This document shows, piece after piece, positions 1 to 6,498 of a stretch of DNA of 6,498 nucleotides. The notes beneath the pieces were generated by a model. That model saw only the letters and a list, made by a program, of their open reading frames with translations, ran no database searches and was not told where the DNA came from. The position numbers and the translations under genes are program-made. Origin of the DNA: an uncultured Bacteroidales bacterium (GTDB lineage: Bacteria > Bacteroidota > Bacteroidia > Bacteroidales > Paludibacteraceae); the NCBI GenBank assembly GCA_900556095.1, contig USNU01000084.1, forward strand, positions 1 to 6,498, given 5' to 3'. Each line of letters opens with the position of its first letter. Positions within the stretch are counted from its first letter, which is position 1.

Positions 1-2
1 TT

Positions 3-890
<888 letters not shown>

Positions 891-954
891 TTCTCCCTAC
901 CCTTGCCAAAGGAGATAAATATGTGGCATAGATAAAGAAAATCCATTACACAAA

Positions 955-973
955 GGAGAGGAAACACCTCTCT
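955..973 (+). other. Small hairpin in the fabF to wHTH spacer, function unknown
   Basis: GAGAGG (956-961) pairs with CCTCTC (967-972) across the loop AAACA, with a possible extra G-T pair. No T tract follows, so it is a poor candidate for a terminator. It may be a leader-RNA structure of the 1008 gene or chance. Confidence 0.25.
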
Positions 974-1007
974 CTGTAAAACTAAATAAATTAAAGGTAT
1001 TTGTCGT

Positions 1008-1205
1008 ATGATTACAAGCAAAATTGGTGAGAATGCCGGACTTATCTGGAATGCACTGCAAGGCGGTGCGCTCACAACCAAAGCGCTGAAAAAAGCAACC
1101 AAACTGAAAGAAGCTGATCTGAATATGGCTCTGGGTTGGCTCGCTCGTGAAGGAAAGATTGCCTTCACCGTTACTGACGCCGACACAACTATTGCACTGC
1201 AATAA
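1008..1205 (+). CDS. Small winged helix-turn-helix protein (PF10771 type)
   Basis: This 65-residue protein resembles the short winged helix-turn-helix proteins of Bacteroidetes grouped in PF10771 (DUF2582). It opens with ITSKIGENAGLIWNAL, continues with a helix-turn-helix segment (LTTKALKKATKLKEADLNMAL, about residues 23-43), the GWLAREGKI recognition/wing segment and a short terminal strand. The length is normal for the family and the fold suggests DNA or protein contact. I know of no firmly established target, so no regulon is assigned. The ATG at 1008 is the only sensible start, because homologues begin with the same MIT-KIGENAG pattern. Only a weak purine-rich stretch precedes it, as is common in Bacteroidetes. 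The gene stands alone and ends 16 bases before a strong terminator. It has no obvious link to the FabF fragment upstream. Confidence 0.85.
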   Translation: MITSKIGENAGLIWNALQGGALTTKALKKATKLKEADLNMALGWLAREGKIAFTVTDADTTIALQ

Positions 1206-1221
1206 TTGAATAACTCACAAG

Positions 1222-1270
1222 GACAAAGAATAAAGGCTTATGGGTCTTTTGTTCTTTGTCTTTTATTCTT
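1222..1270 (+). terminator. Intrinsic terminator after the wHTH gene, abutting asd
   Basis: GACAAAGAA (1222-1230) pairs perfectly over 9 bp with TTCTTTGTC (1252-1260). Inside it AAAGGC can pair with GTCTTT, including one G-T pair. A T-rich run (TTTTATTCTT) follows at 1261-1270. The structure ends 14 bases before the asd start codon. It could therefore also act as an attenuator for asd if transcription starts upstream. Confidence 0.75.
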
Positions 1271-1284
1271 AATCTGTAAACAAT

Positions 1285-2289
1285 ATGGTCGTTGCGATTG
1301 TTGGTGCCTCGGGTGCCGTTGGACAAGAATTGCTCAAAGTGCTTGCTGAGCACCACTTTCCTATTACCGAACTTCGATTATTCGGTTCCTCACGCAGTGC
1401 AGGAACCGAATATCTTTTCTTGGGAAAATCGCACAAGGTGCAACTTTTGGAGCATGGCGACGCCTTTCGCGGGGTGGATATTGCGTTTGCTTCGGCAGGG
1501 GCATCGGTTTCGCGTGAGTATGCCGACGACATCACGCGCTACGGGGCAGTCTTGATAGACAACTCGTCGGCTTTCCGTATGGACGAAGATGTGCCTTTGG
1601 TGGTTCCTGAGGTGAATGCCGCCGATGCGTTGGTGCGTCCGCGCAACATCATTGCCAACCCCAACTGCACCACTATCCAGATGGTGGTCGCGCTGCAAGC
1701 CATTGAGAATCTGAGCCATATACGCCGTGTGCGTGTATCGACCTATCAGGCGGCGAGCGGGGCAGGCTTGCAAGCCATGCACGAATTGGAGAACCAATAC
1801 CGCCAAATCATCAACGGCGAGACGCCCACCGTGGAGCGTTTTCCGTATCAGTTGGCATACAATCTGATTCCGCAAGTGGACGTTTTCACCGACAACGGCT
1901 ACACCAAAGAGGAGATGAAAATGCACAACGAGACACGCAAGATAATGCACTCAGACATCAGAGTATCAGCCACTTGCGTGCGCGTGCCGTCGCTGCGTGC
2001 GCACTCGGAGAGTGTGTGGGTAGAGACCGAGAAACCCATATCGGCGGAGCAAGCCAAAGAGGCTTTTGCACGCGCGAAAGGGTGCGTGCTGATGGATAAT
2101 CCCGCAGAGAAAGAATACCCCATGCCGCTTTTCCTGAGCGGACGCGACGAGGTGTTTGTGGGGCGTGTGCGCAAAGATATTACCGACGATAACGGACTGA
2201 GTTTCTGGTGCGTAAGCGACCAGATTCGCAAAGGGGCTGCCCTCAATGCAGTGCAGATAGCGGAGTATATAGCCAATGCAAAAAATTAA
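1285..2289 (+). CDS. asd: Aspartate-semialdehyde dehydrogenase
   Basis: Asd reduces L-4-aspartyl phosphate to aspartate semialdehyde with NADPH in the cytoplasm. This is the branch point to lysine/diaminopimelate, threonine and methionine. The 334-residue protein has the family's usual length. Residues 7-13 form the nucleotide-binding loop GASGAVG. SSAFRMD (94-100) and VPLVVPEVN follow, and NPNC places the catalytic cysteine at residue 128. [10 protein letters not shown] carries the substrate-binding glutamine (155). [10 protein letters not shown] carries the active-site arginine (233) and the general-base histidine (240). The ATG at 1285 gives an N-terminus beginning directly with the first Rossmann strand, as in homologues. 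No Shine-Dalgarno sequence is visible, and only 14 bases separate the start from the preceding terminator. No lysine riboswitch is recognisable. The next gene begins 146 bases downstream. Confidence 0.96.
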   Translation: MVVAIVGASGAVGQELLKVLAEHHFPITELRLFGSSRSAGTEYLFLGKSHKVQLLEHGDAFRGVDIAFASAGASVSREYADDITRYGAVLIDNSSAFRMDEDVPLVVPEVNAADALVRPRNIIANPNCTTIQMVVALQAIENLSHIRRVRVSTYQAASGAGLQAMHELENQYRQIINGETPTVERFPYQLAYNLIPQVDVFTDNGYTKEEMKMHNETRKIMHSDIRVSATCVRVPSLRAHSESVWVETEKPISAEQAKEAFARAKGCVLMDNPAEKEYPMPLFLSGRDEVFVGRVRKDITDDNGLSFWCVSDQIRKGAALNAVQIAEYIANAKN

Positions 2290-2353
2290 CAATCAGGTCG
2301 CATTGGGTGAATAATTCTTGGTTCGCCATCCGTAAATCCTCATTATATAAAGT

Positions 2354-2386
2354 CGGGTGGATACCGAGAGGATGTCGGGAGGATAG
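2354..2386 (+). repeat. Three tandem degenerate 11-bp repeats
   Basis: Three head-to-tail units lie in the spacer between asd and the U32 gene: CGGGTGGATAC (2354-2364), CGAGAGGATGT (2365-2375) and CGGGAGGATAG (2376-2386). Eight of the 11 positions are identical in units 1 and 3. All three share CG at positions 1-2, G at 4 and GGAT at 6-9. This is a G-rich island inside otherwise AT-rich spacer. It may be a small variable-number repeat, part of the leader RNA, or chance. Confidence 0.45.
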
Positions 2387-2435
2387 ACGACCCTTGAGCA
2401 GGACTTATGAAGATAAATAAATTATAAAATATATA

Positions 2436-3713
2436 GTGTTGAGTAGAAAAGACGAACATATCGAGATTATGGCACCTGTGGGGTGCTGGGAGTCGTTGGC
2501 TGCTGCTATCGAGGCGGGGGCGACGAGTGTGTATTTCGGTATCGAATACCTCAATATGCGTGCGCGGTCGTCGGCGAATTTCACCACCGAGGACTTGCAT
2601 AAGATTGTGGGAATCTGTCGTGAGGCCGGTGTGAAGACCTACCTGACGCTCAACACGGTGATGTATCCCGAGGACCTGCCTCTGATGCGCACGATTGTCT
2701 ATAATGCCAAAGCGGCAGGCTTGGATGCCATCATCGCGAGTGATATTGCCGTGATGCAATATGCACGTTCTCAGGGAGTTGAGGTACATCTCTCCACGCA
2801 GTTGAACATCGCCAACACCGAGGCTTTGCGCTTCTATGCGCAGTTTGCCGATGTGGTGGTGCTGGCGCGCGAACTGAATATGGCGCAGGTGGCGTCTATC
2901 CATCGCGACATCGTGGAGCAGCATATCTGTGGTCCGAAAGGCGAACTCCTCCGCATTGAGATGTTCTGCCACGGGGCACTCTGTATGGCGGTGTCGGGCA
3001 AGTGCTATCTGAGCCTGAACAACCTCGGCTACAGTGCCAACAGGGGGGCGTGCATGCAAGTTTGCCGGCGCGGATACATCGTGAAAGACAAAGAGTCCGA
3101 CCTCGAATTGGAGGTGGACAATCAATATATAATGTCGCCTAAAGACCTGAAAACCATCCACTTCCTGAATAAGATGTTAGACGCGGGTGTGCGTGTGCTG
3201 AAGATTGAAGGTCGTGCGCGCGGGGCGGAGTATGTGCAGACGGTGGTGTCGTGCTATCGCGAGGCAGTGGAGGCGTGGCAGCGTGGCGACTATGCCGACG
3301 ACGCGATTATCTTGCCCCGTATCGAGGACTGGAACACACGCCTCGCGCGGGTGTTCAACCGTGGTTTTTGGGACGGATACTATCAGGGACAACACCTCGG
3401 CGAGTGGACCCATTCGTATGGCAGCAAGGCAACGCGCAAGAAAGTGTTTGCCGGCAAATGCACCAATTTCTTCAAGAATATCGGCGTGGCGGAGTTCTTT
3501 ATCGAAGCCACCGACGCCATTCGTGAGGGCGATGAATTGCTCGTAACGGGCGAAACCACAGGGGCTTATGAAGTGGTGGCACACGACATGCGCAATGCCA
3601 AAGGCGACCCCAAAGAGGTGATACAGAAAGGTGCCTATTTCTCCCTGAAGACGGACAAGACCATTCATCGGGGGGACAAGTTGTACGTACTAAAACCTAC
3701 TGATACTCTGTAG
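2436..3713 (+). CDS. U32-family protein, TrhP/YegQ-like (tRNA uridine hydroxylation)
   Basis: This is a 425-residue member of the U32 'peptidase' family. The characterised close relative YegQ/TrhP takes part in prephenate-dependent formation of 5-hydroxyuridine at tRNA wobble position 34, and other members (UbiU/UbiV) hydroxylate ubiquinone precursors. The N-terminal barrel begins IMAPVGCWESL and SVYFGIEYLNMRARS. The family signature E-x-F-x2-G-A-L-C-x4-G-x-C-x-L-S is perfect at 175-192. Cysteines 183, 190, 206 and 210 are good candidates for iron-sulfur ligands, and KIEGRARG lies at 257-264. A small C-terminal beta domain follows from about 340. No ATG fits upstream of the first strand, and the frame is stopped at 2418-2420. 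The start is therefore GTG 2436 (or TTG 2439). ATG 2469 would cut into the first strand. The TrhP role is inferred, not shown. Confidence 0.88.
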   Translation: MLSRKDEHIEIMAPVGCWESLAAAIEAGATSVYFGIEYLNMRARSSANFTTEDLHKIVGICREAGVKTYLTLNTVMYPEDLPLMRTIVYNAKAAGLDAIIASDIAVMQYARSQGVEVHLSTQLNIANTEALRFYAQFADVVVLARELNMAQVASIHRDIVEQHICGPKGELLRIEMFCHGALCMAVSGKCYLSLNNLGYSANRGACMQVCRRGYIVKDKESDLELEVDNQYIMSPKDLKTIHFLNKMLDAGVRVLKIEGRARGAEYVQTVVSCYREAVEAWQRGDYADDAIILPRIEDWNTRLARVFNRGFWDGYYQGQHLGEWTHSYGSKATRKKVFAGKCTNFFKNIGVAEFFIEATDAIREGDELLVTGETTGAYEVVAHDMRNAKGDPKEVIQKGAYFSLKTDKTIHRGDKLYVLKPTDTL

Positions 3714-3736
3714 GTTGATAATGAAAGACGAATAGA

Positions 3737-4384
3737 TTGAACGCTGTTCCACACATACTGACTCCTATCTCCGCGCCTTGGGTGGCGTGGGTGATGTTGT
3801 TTCTGCTGCTATGCGGAGTAGTGGCGGAATTGGTGCAGTCGGGTGTGGTCTTGCAAGCATTTTCCACTATTTTTGCCAAGGTGGAACGTTCCTATGGCGA
3901 TGTGCAACAAAACCTGTTAGAGGAACTGGTTATGAATATCTTTCGCATCGGCACGTTTGCTATGGCATTGTATTTGTACGCCTATCGTGCGGGAGATTTT
4001 CGCTTTACCACCTATATGCTGGTCGTTGCCTGGGTTTTGGGCATAGATGTAATAAAGTTAGCGGCATCGGCTTTGGTAAACTATACATTTCGTATCAGCA
4101 AACGCTTTACCCTCATTTCTACCCATTACAACAACCTATGGACGGTTATCTGTTGCGGATTCTATGTAGCACTGCTTTTCTTGATCAACATAGATAATGC
4201 AAAGGTAACTAAATGGCTGTTGTTTGCATTGGCGGTTGCCGCCATTGTGTTGATACTTATCAAGTGGATACGTATTTTCTATACCGATTTACGTTCACTT
4301 CTATACATAGCATTGTATATTCTTACCCTCGAAATCCTACCGATGTTGGTATTGATTGTCGGAGCGGGTTATATAGTTGATTAA
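3737..4384 (+). CDS. DUF4271 family integral membrane protein
   Basis: This 215-residue polytopic membrane protein is of the DUF4271 family, found in Bacteroidetes and of unknown function. Six hydrophobic segments can be seen at about residues 15-33, 65-83, 90-113, 134-151, 157-178 and 187-212. The closing LYILTLEILPMLVL (193-206) is the family's most recognisable stretch. There is no cleavable signal peptide, so the first segment is probably a membrane anchor. No in-frame ATG precedes the first segment, and a stop lies at 3722-3724. The start is best placed at TTG 3737. The gene lies 23 bases after the U32 gene and 14 bases before hemD, which suggests one transcript. In other Bacteroidales this family also sits beside the HemD-like gene. 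Its G+C is a little lower than its neighbours', as expected for a hydrophobic protein. Confidence 0.85.
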   Translation: MNAVPHILTPISAPWVAWVMLFLLLCGVVAELVQSGVVLQAFSTIFAKVERSYGDVQQNLLEELVMNIFRIGTFAMALYLYAYRAGDFRFTTYMLVVAWVLGIDVIKLAASALVNYTFRISKRFTLISTHYNNLWTVICCGFYVALLFLINIDNAKVTKWLLFALAVAAIVLILIKWIRIFYTDLRSLLYIALYILTLEILPMLVLIVGAGYIVD

Positions 4385-4398
4385 AAAGACTAAACGAT

Positions 4399-5139
4399 AT
4401 GATACGAAAGATTCTTATTTCACAACCACGTCCTGCCACGGAGCGCAACCCATATACCGAGATGGAAGCGCAATTTGGTGTGCAGTTCGATTTTCGTCAA
4501 CTCATTCATGTGGAGGGGTTGAGTGCACGTGAGTTTCGTCAACAGCACATCAATCCGTTGGATTATACCGCCGTTATTCTCAATTCCCGCCTCGGTATTG
4601 AGCATTATTTCCGTCTCTGCGAAGAAATGCGTCTCAACGTACCGGACACAATGCACTACTATTGCATCTCCGAAGCAGTGGGAAACTACCTGCAAAAGTT
4701 TATCCAATACCGCAAGCGCAAAGTCTTTTTCAGCGAGAACAATCGATTCGAGGACTTGCTGCCCGCCATGCATCGTCGGCCGAATGAGAAATACCTGATG
4801 GTGCTTTCGGACATCCACAACCAGAGCCAGTTGGACGTGTTTACCAAGAACAATATTGAGGTAAAACCCGCTATTATGTACCGCACCGTTTCTACCAAAT
4901 GGGGCGAAGACCCGTTTGATTACGATATGATTGCTCTATTCACACCTGCAGGTGCAAAGTCCATTCGCGAGAATTTTCCGGATTTCGAACAGGGCAATAC
5001 CGTCATCGCGGCTTTTGGTGCCAATACCGCACAGGCGCTTGAGGAACTCGGTATGCACGCCGACATACGTGTGCCGTCGCCTGAGTTCCAGTCGCTCACC
5101 GCGGCCATCGAGAACTATTTGGAGAAACATAACGACTAA
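4399..5139 (+). CDS. hemD: HemD-family protein (uroporphyrinogen-III synthase)
   Basis: Uroporphyrinogen-III synthase closes and inverts ring D of hydroxymethylbilane in the cytosolic heme/cobalamin/siroheme pathway. The 246-residue length fits the family. The protein has two Rossmann-like lobes: IRKILISQPRPA at the start and AVILNSRLGIEHYF form lobe one. KYLMVLSDIHNQ, YRTVS, the DMIALFTPAGAKSIRENF segment and VIAAFGANTAQALEELG form lobe two and the return. HemD proteins diverge strongly and have no invariant catalytic residue, so the assignment rests on fold pattern and gene context. The start ATG 4399 follows the DUF4271 stop by 14 bases. No other tetrapyrrole gene is in view, and many Bacteroidales lack the early heme enzymes, so the real substrate of this protein is open. 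A 104-base AT-rich spacer follows before rnpA. Confidence 0.85.
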   Translation: MIRKILISQPRPATERNPYTEMEAQFGVQFDFRQLIHVEGLSAREFRQQHINPLDYTAVILNSRLGIEHYFRLCEEMRLNVPDTMHYYCISEAVGNYLQKFIQYRKRKVFFSENNRFEDLLPAMHRRPNEKYLMVLSDIHNQSQLDVFTKNNIEVKPAIMYRTVSTKWGEDPFDYDMIALFTPAGAKSIRENFPDFEQGNTVIAAFGANTAQALEELGMHADIRVPSPEFQSLTAAIENYLEKHND

Positions 5140-5160
5140 AGAGATAAACATATCGAAATG

Positions 5161-5179
5161 CATTAATGGTTAATTAATG
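5161..5179. repeat. AT-rich perfect inverted repeat after hemD
   Basis: CATTAAT (5161-5167) is the exact reverse complement of ATTAATG (5173-5179) across the loop GGTTA. A weaker outer pairing of ATGCA (5159-5163) with TGCAT (5187-5191) is an alternative. No T tract follows, so a terminator is not supported. It could be an operator-like palindrome or simply a product of AT-rich sequence. Confidence 0.35.
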
Positions 5180-5203
5180 GATAATTGCATGTTCTCCTCT
5201 AAA

Positions 5204-5234
5204 AATTAACGTCTAATTACACGATAATTAACGT
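5204..5234 (+). repeat. Direct repeat AATTAACGT upstream of rnpA
   Basis: The 9-mer AATTAACGT occurs at 5204-5212 and again at 5226-5234, 22 bases apart (two helical turns). The second copy ends 9 bases before the rnpA start. This is the likely rnpA leader or promoter region, but I cannot find the Bacteroidetes -7 consensus TAnnTTTG in it. Confidence 0.35.
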
Positions 5235-5243
5235 TCCCATACA

Positions 5244-5606
5244 ATGAATAGAGACTTCCCCAAGAACGAGAAACTCTGCGGGCAGTTGCGCATCAAGCAA
5301 TTGTATGCCGAAGGCAGACATTTTGTCGTTTGGCCATTGCGCATTACGTACCTGCCTGCTGTGGATGACACCAACGAGGTACTCATCTGGGCACCTAAGT
5401 CGCTATTCAAACATGCCGTGGACCGTAACCGCTTGCGCCGTCAGATGCGTGAGGCCTATCGCTTGCAAAAGCACATGTTGGGCGACCGGCACTACCGGAT
5501 AGCCGTCAACTATATGGAGCGCCAACAGCAGGACTATGCCGTCATTGAAAAAGCCATGCGCAAAGCCCTCAAAAAACTCGGTAACATAGAAAATACAATA
5601 GATTAA
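5244..5606 (+). CDS. rnpA: Ribonuclease P protein component
   Basis: RnpA is the protein subunit of RNase P. With the catalytic RNA (rnpB, not in this window) it removes the 5' leader from precursor tRNAs. The 120 residues match the family length. The N-terminus carries the expected basic, precursor-contacting segment ([20 protein letters not shown]). The hallmark RNR helix motif is clear, with [17 protein letters not shown] at residues 58-74. The C-terminal helix ([15 protein letters not shown]) is also typical. The start ATG 5244 is preceded by AT-rich spacer without a Shine-Dalgarno sequence. The stop TAA shares one base with the yidD ATG, so the two are probably translationally coupled. 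In many bacteria rnpA follows rpmH near the origin; here it follows hemD, an arrangement seen in Bacteroidetes. Confidence 0.95.
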   Translation: MNRDFPKNEKLCGQLRIKQLYAEGRHFVVWPLRITYLPAVDDTNEVLIWAPKSLFKHAVDRNRLRRQMREAYRLQKHMLGDRHYRIAVNYMERQQQDYAVIEKAMRKALKKLGNIENTID

Positions 5607-5827
5607 TGAAAAAGTGGATTCGTAAGATATTTCTCTTGCCGGTCTATTTCTACCGCTATTGCATTTCGCCACTCACTCCGCCATCGTGTCGCTACACGCC
5701 CACGTGCAGCCAATATATGGTGGAGGCGGTGATGAAATATGGTATTTTCAAGGGTACTTGGTTGGGTATCAAGCGAATACTGCGTTGTAATCCATGGGGC
5801 GGCTCCGGCTACGACCCCGTGCCATAG
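5606..5827 (+). CDS. yidD: Membrane protein insertion efficiency factor YidD
   Basis: YidD is a small inner-membrane-associated protein that assists insertion of membrane proteins through the YidC/Sec route. The 73 residues are complete and typical. A basic N-terminus (MKKWIRKIF) leads into an amphipathic, partly hydrophobic helix. The conserved core follows: [16 protein letters not shown] with cysteines 28 and 34, then [20 protein letters not shown] with cysteine 61, and the closing GYDPVP. The ATG overlaps the rnpA stop by one base (TAATG), matching the widespread rnpA-yidD pairing. yidC, often the next gene in other phyla, is not adjacent; trmD is. The stop TAG is immediately followed by the G-free leader before trmD. 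Confidence 0.95.
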   Translation: MKKWIRKIFLLPVYFYRYCISPLTPPSCRYTPTCSQYMVEAVMKYGIFKGTWLGIKRILRCNPWGGSGYDPVP

Positions 5828-5903
5828 TTACACACTATTTAACTCCCCAACTTTTTCAACTACTTATCAACCTCTAAACTTCTCAACTCCTAAACTAAAA
5901 TAT
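5828..5903 (+). repeat. G-free trmD leader with degenerate 8-base AACT repeats
   Basis: The first G after the yidD stop is the G of the trmD start codon, giving 76 consecutive bases without G on the coding strand. AAC occurs at 5841, 5849, 5858, 5869, 5877, 5885 and 5893. Spacings are 8, 9, 11, 8, 8 and 8 bases, so the unit is close to AACTYYTA. The resulting RNA would be almost unable to fold on itself. No terminator and no TAnnTTTG promoter motif is present. Confidence 0.6.
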
Positions 5904-6498
5904 GCGTATCGACATCATATCTGCTTGTCCCGAGTTGTTGGAATCGCCTCTCAACCACTCGATTGTACAACGTGCAAAGAACAAAGGTTTAGCGGAAATC
6001 TATGTACACAACTTGCGTGATTATACCTTGGATAAACATCGCAAGGTGGACGATTATGCCTTTGGTTTTGGCGCGGGCATGGTGTTGCAGATAGAGCCTA
6101 TCGACCGCATTATCAGTAAGTTGACCTCCGAACGCCACTACGACGAGATTATCTTCACCGCCCCCGACGGCGAAAGGTTTACACAGCAGGAGGCGAACAA
6201 ACTCTCGCTCAAAGAGAATATCATTATCCTCTGCGGGCACTACAAGGGAGTGGACCAGCGTGTGCGCGACCACCTGATTACCAAAGAATATACCATCGGC
6301 GATTTTGTGCTGACGGGTGGCGAGATGCCCGCGGCTATCATGACCGACGCCATCGTGCGCCTGCTGCCGGGAGCATTGGGCGATGTGGAGAGCGCACTCA
6401 ACGACTCTTTCCAAGACGGCCTGCTCGAACCCGGTGTCTATACCCGCCCTGCGGAATACAAAGGTTGGCGTGTTCCCGACATACTCATCTCCGGCAAC
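5902..6498 (+). CDS. trmD: tRNA (guanine-N1)-methyltransferase TrmD, 3' truncated by the window
   Basis: TrmD uses S-adenosylmethionine to form m1G at position 37, next to the anticodon, in tRNAs with G36, and so prevents +1 frameshifting; it is generally essential. 199 codons are present. The N-terminus [12 protein letters not shown] and the [19 protein letters not shown] segment (48-67) are typical of the Bacteroidetes form. The SPOUT trefoil-knot motifs follow: [12 protein letters not shown] (110-121) and [13 protein letters not shown] (132-144). Next comes the interdomain segment with the catalytic region [16 protein letters not shown] (168-183). It breaks off at VPDILISGN, just before the conserved H of SGNH, so roughly 25-50 C-terminal residues lie outside. 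There is no stop codon in frame. The ATG at 5902 is supported by homology of the first strand. The rpsP-rimM-trmD-rplS operon of proteobacteria is not seen here. Confidence 0.95.
   Translation, partial: MRIDIISACPELLESPLNHSIVQRAKNKGLAEIYVHNLRDYTLDKHRKVDDYAFGFGAGMVLQIEPIDRIISKLTSERHYDEIIFTAPDGERFTQQEANKLSLKENIIILCGHYKGVDQRVRDHLITKEYTIGDFVLTGGEMPAAIMTDAIVRLLPGALGDVESALNDSFQDGLLEPGVYTRPAEYKGWRVPDILISGN

Noticed and set aside
1390..1950. Long open frame on the minus strand inside asd
   Set aside because: It is a shadow of the well-supported asd gene; its translation shows no recognisable domain. The same applies to minus-strand frames at 2343-3161, 3177-3668, 4420-4818 and 5989-6414.
2276..2314. 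12-residue ORF ([12 protein letters not shown]) overlapping the asd stop
   Set aside because: Too short, no start signal, no known family; the overlap is probably chance.
2208..2420. 70-residue + strand frame spanning the end of asd and the spacer
   Set aside because: It overlaps asd out of frame, has no family resemblance, and its second half is spacer with tandem repeats.
2290..2435. Terminator between asd and the U32 gene
   Set aside because: Only short, imperfect pairings (for example GTCG with CGAC) can be drawn and no T tract follows them.
5828..5903. CRISPR array or tRNA gene in the repetitive leader
   Set aside because: The units are only 8 bases and degenerate, with no spacer/repeat alternation and no cloverleaf; RNA pairing is nearly impossible without G.
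5739..6020. 93-residue + strand frame across yidD, the leader and trmD
   Set aside because: It is out of frame with two clear genes and arises because the G-free leader has few stops in that frame.

Overview
The window is a stretch of ordinary chromosome from a Bacteroidetes bacterium, most likely order Bacteroidales, with one anomalous join near its left end. The assignment rests on several genes of recognisable Bacteroidetes type: a DUF4271 membrane protein next to a HemD-like protein, a hemD-rnpA-yidD run, a small PF10771-type winged-helix protein, and a Bacteroidetes-style FabF C-terminus. The intergenic regions are AT-rich and mostly lack strong Shine-Dalgarno sequences, which also fits. 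All convincing genes are on the + strand, and I could not resolve the family or genus.

Left end (1-890): one open frame runs through two unrelated gene pieces. Bases 1 to about 536 encode an internal piece of the Hsp70 chaperone DnaK. It is AT-rich, uses AGA, TTA and CCA codons, and its protein looks Firmicutes/Clostridia-like. From about 537 the frame switches within a few bases to the C-terminal third of FabF, in the GC-richer codon style of the rest of the window. A chimeric metagenome contig is the most economical explanation; a working fusion protein is very unlikely.

Middle (891-3713): a 65-residue winged-helix protein is followed by a clear intrinsic terminator. Next are aspartate-semialdehyde dehydrogenase (asd, the branch point to lysine/diaminopimelate, threonine and methionine) and a U32-family iron-sulfur protein related to TrhP/YegQ, which acts in tRNA wobble-uridine hydroxylation.

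Right part (3714-6498): a DUF4271 membrane protein, a HemD-family protein, the RNase P protein subunit (rnpA), YidD and the first 199 codons of trmD, which runs off the window. DUF4271 and hemD are 14 bases apart. rnpA and yidD overlap by one base (TAATG), so they are very probably co-translated. Three genes here (the U32 protein, rnpA, trmD) act on tRNA, and YidD and probably DUF4271 are envelope-associated.

I see no CRISPR array, insertion sequence, tRNA/rRNA gene, phage gene or new defence system. The points worth a second look are the DnaK/FabF join, a 76-base leader with no G before trmD built from a degenerate AACT repeat, a terminator pressed against the asd start codon, and small repeats in other spacers.
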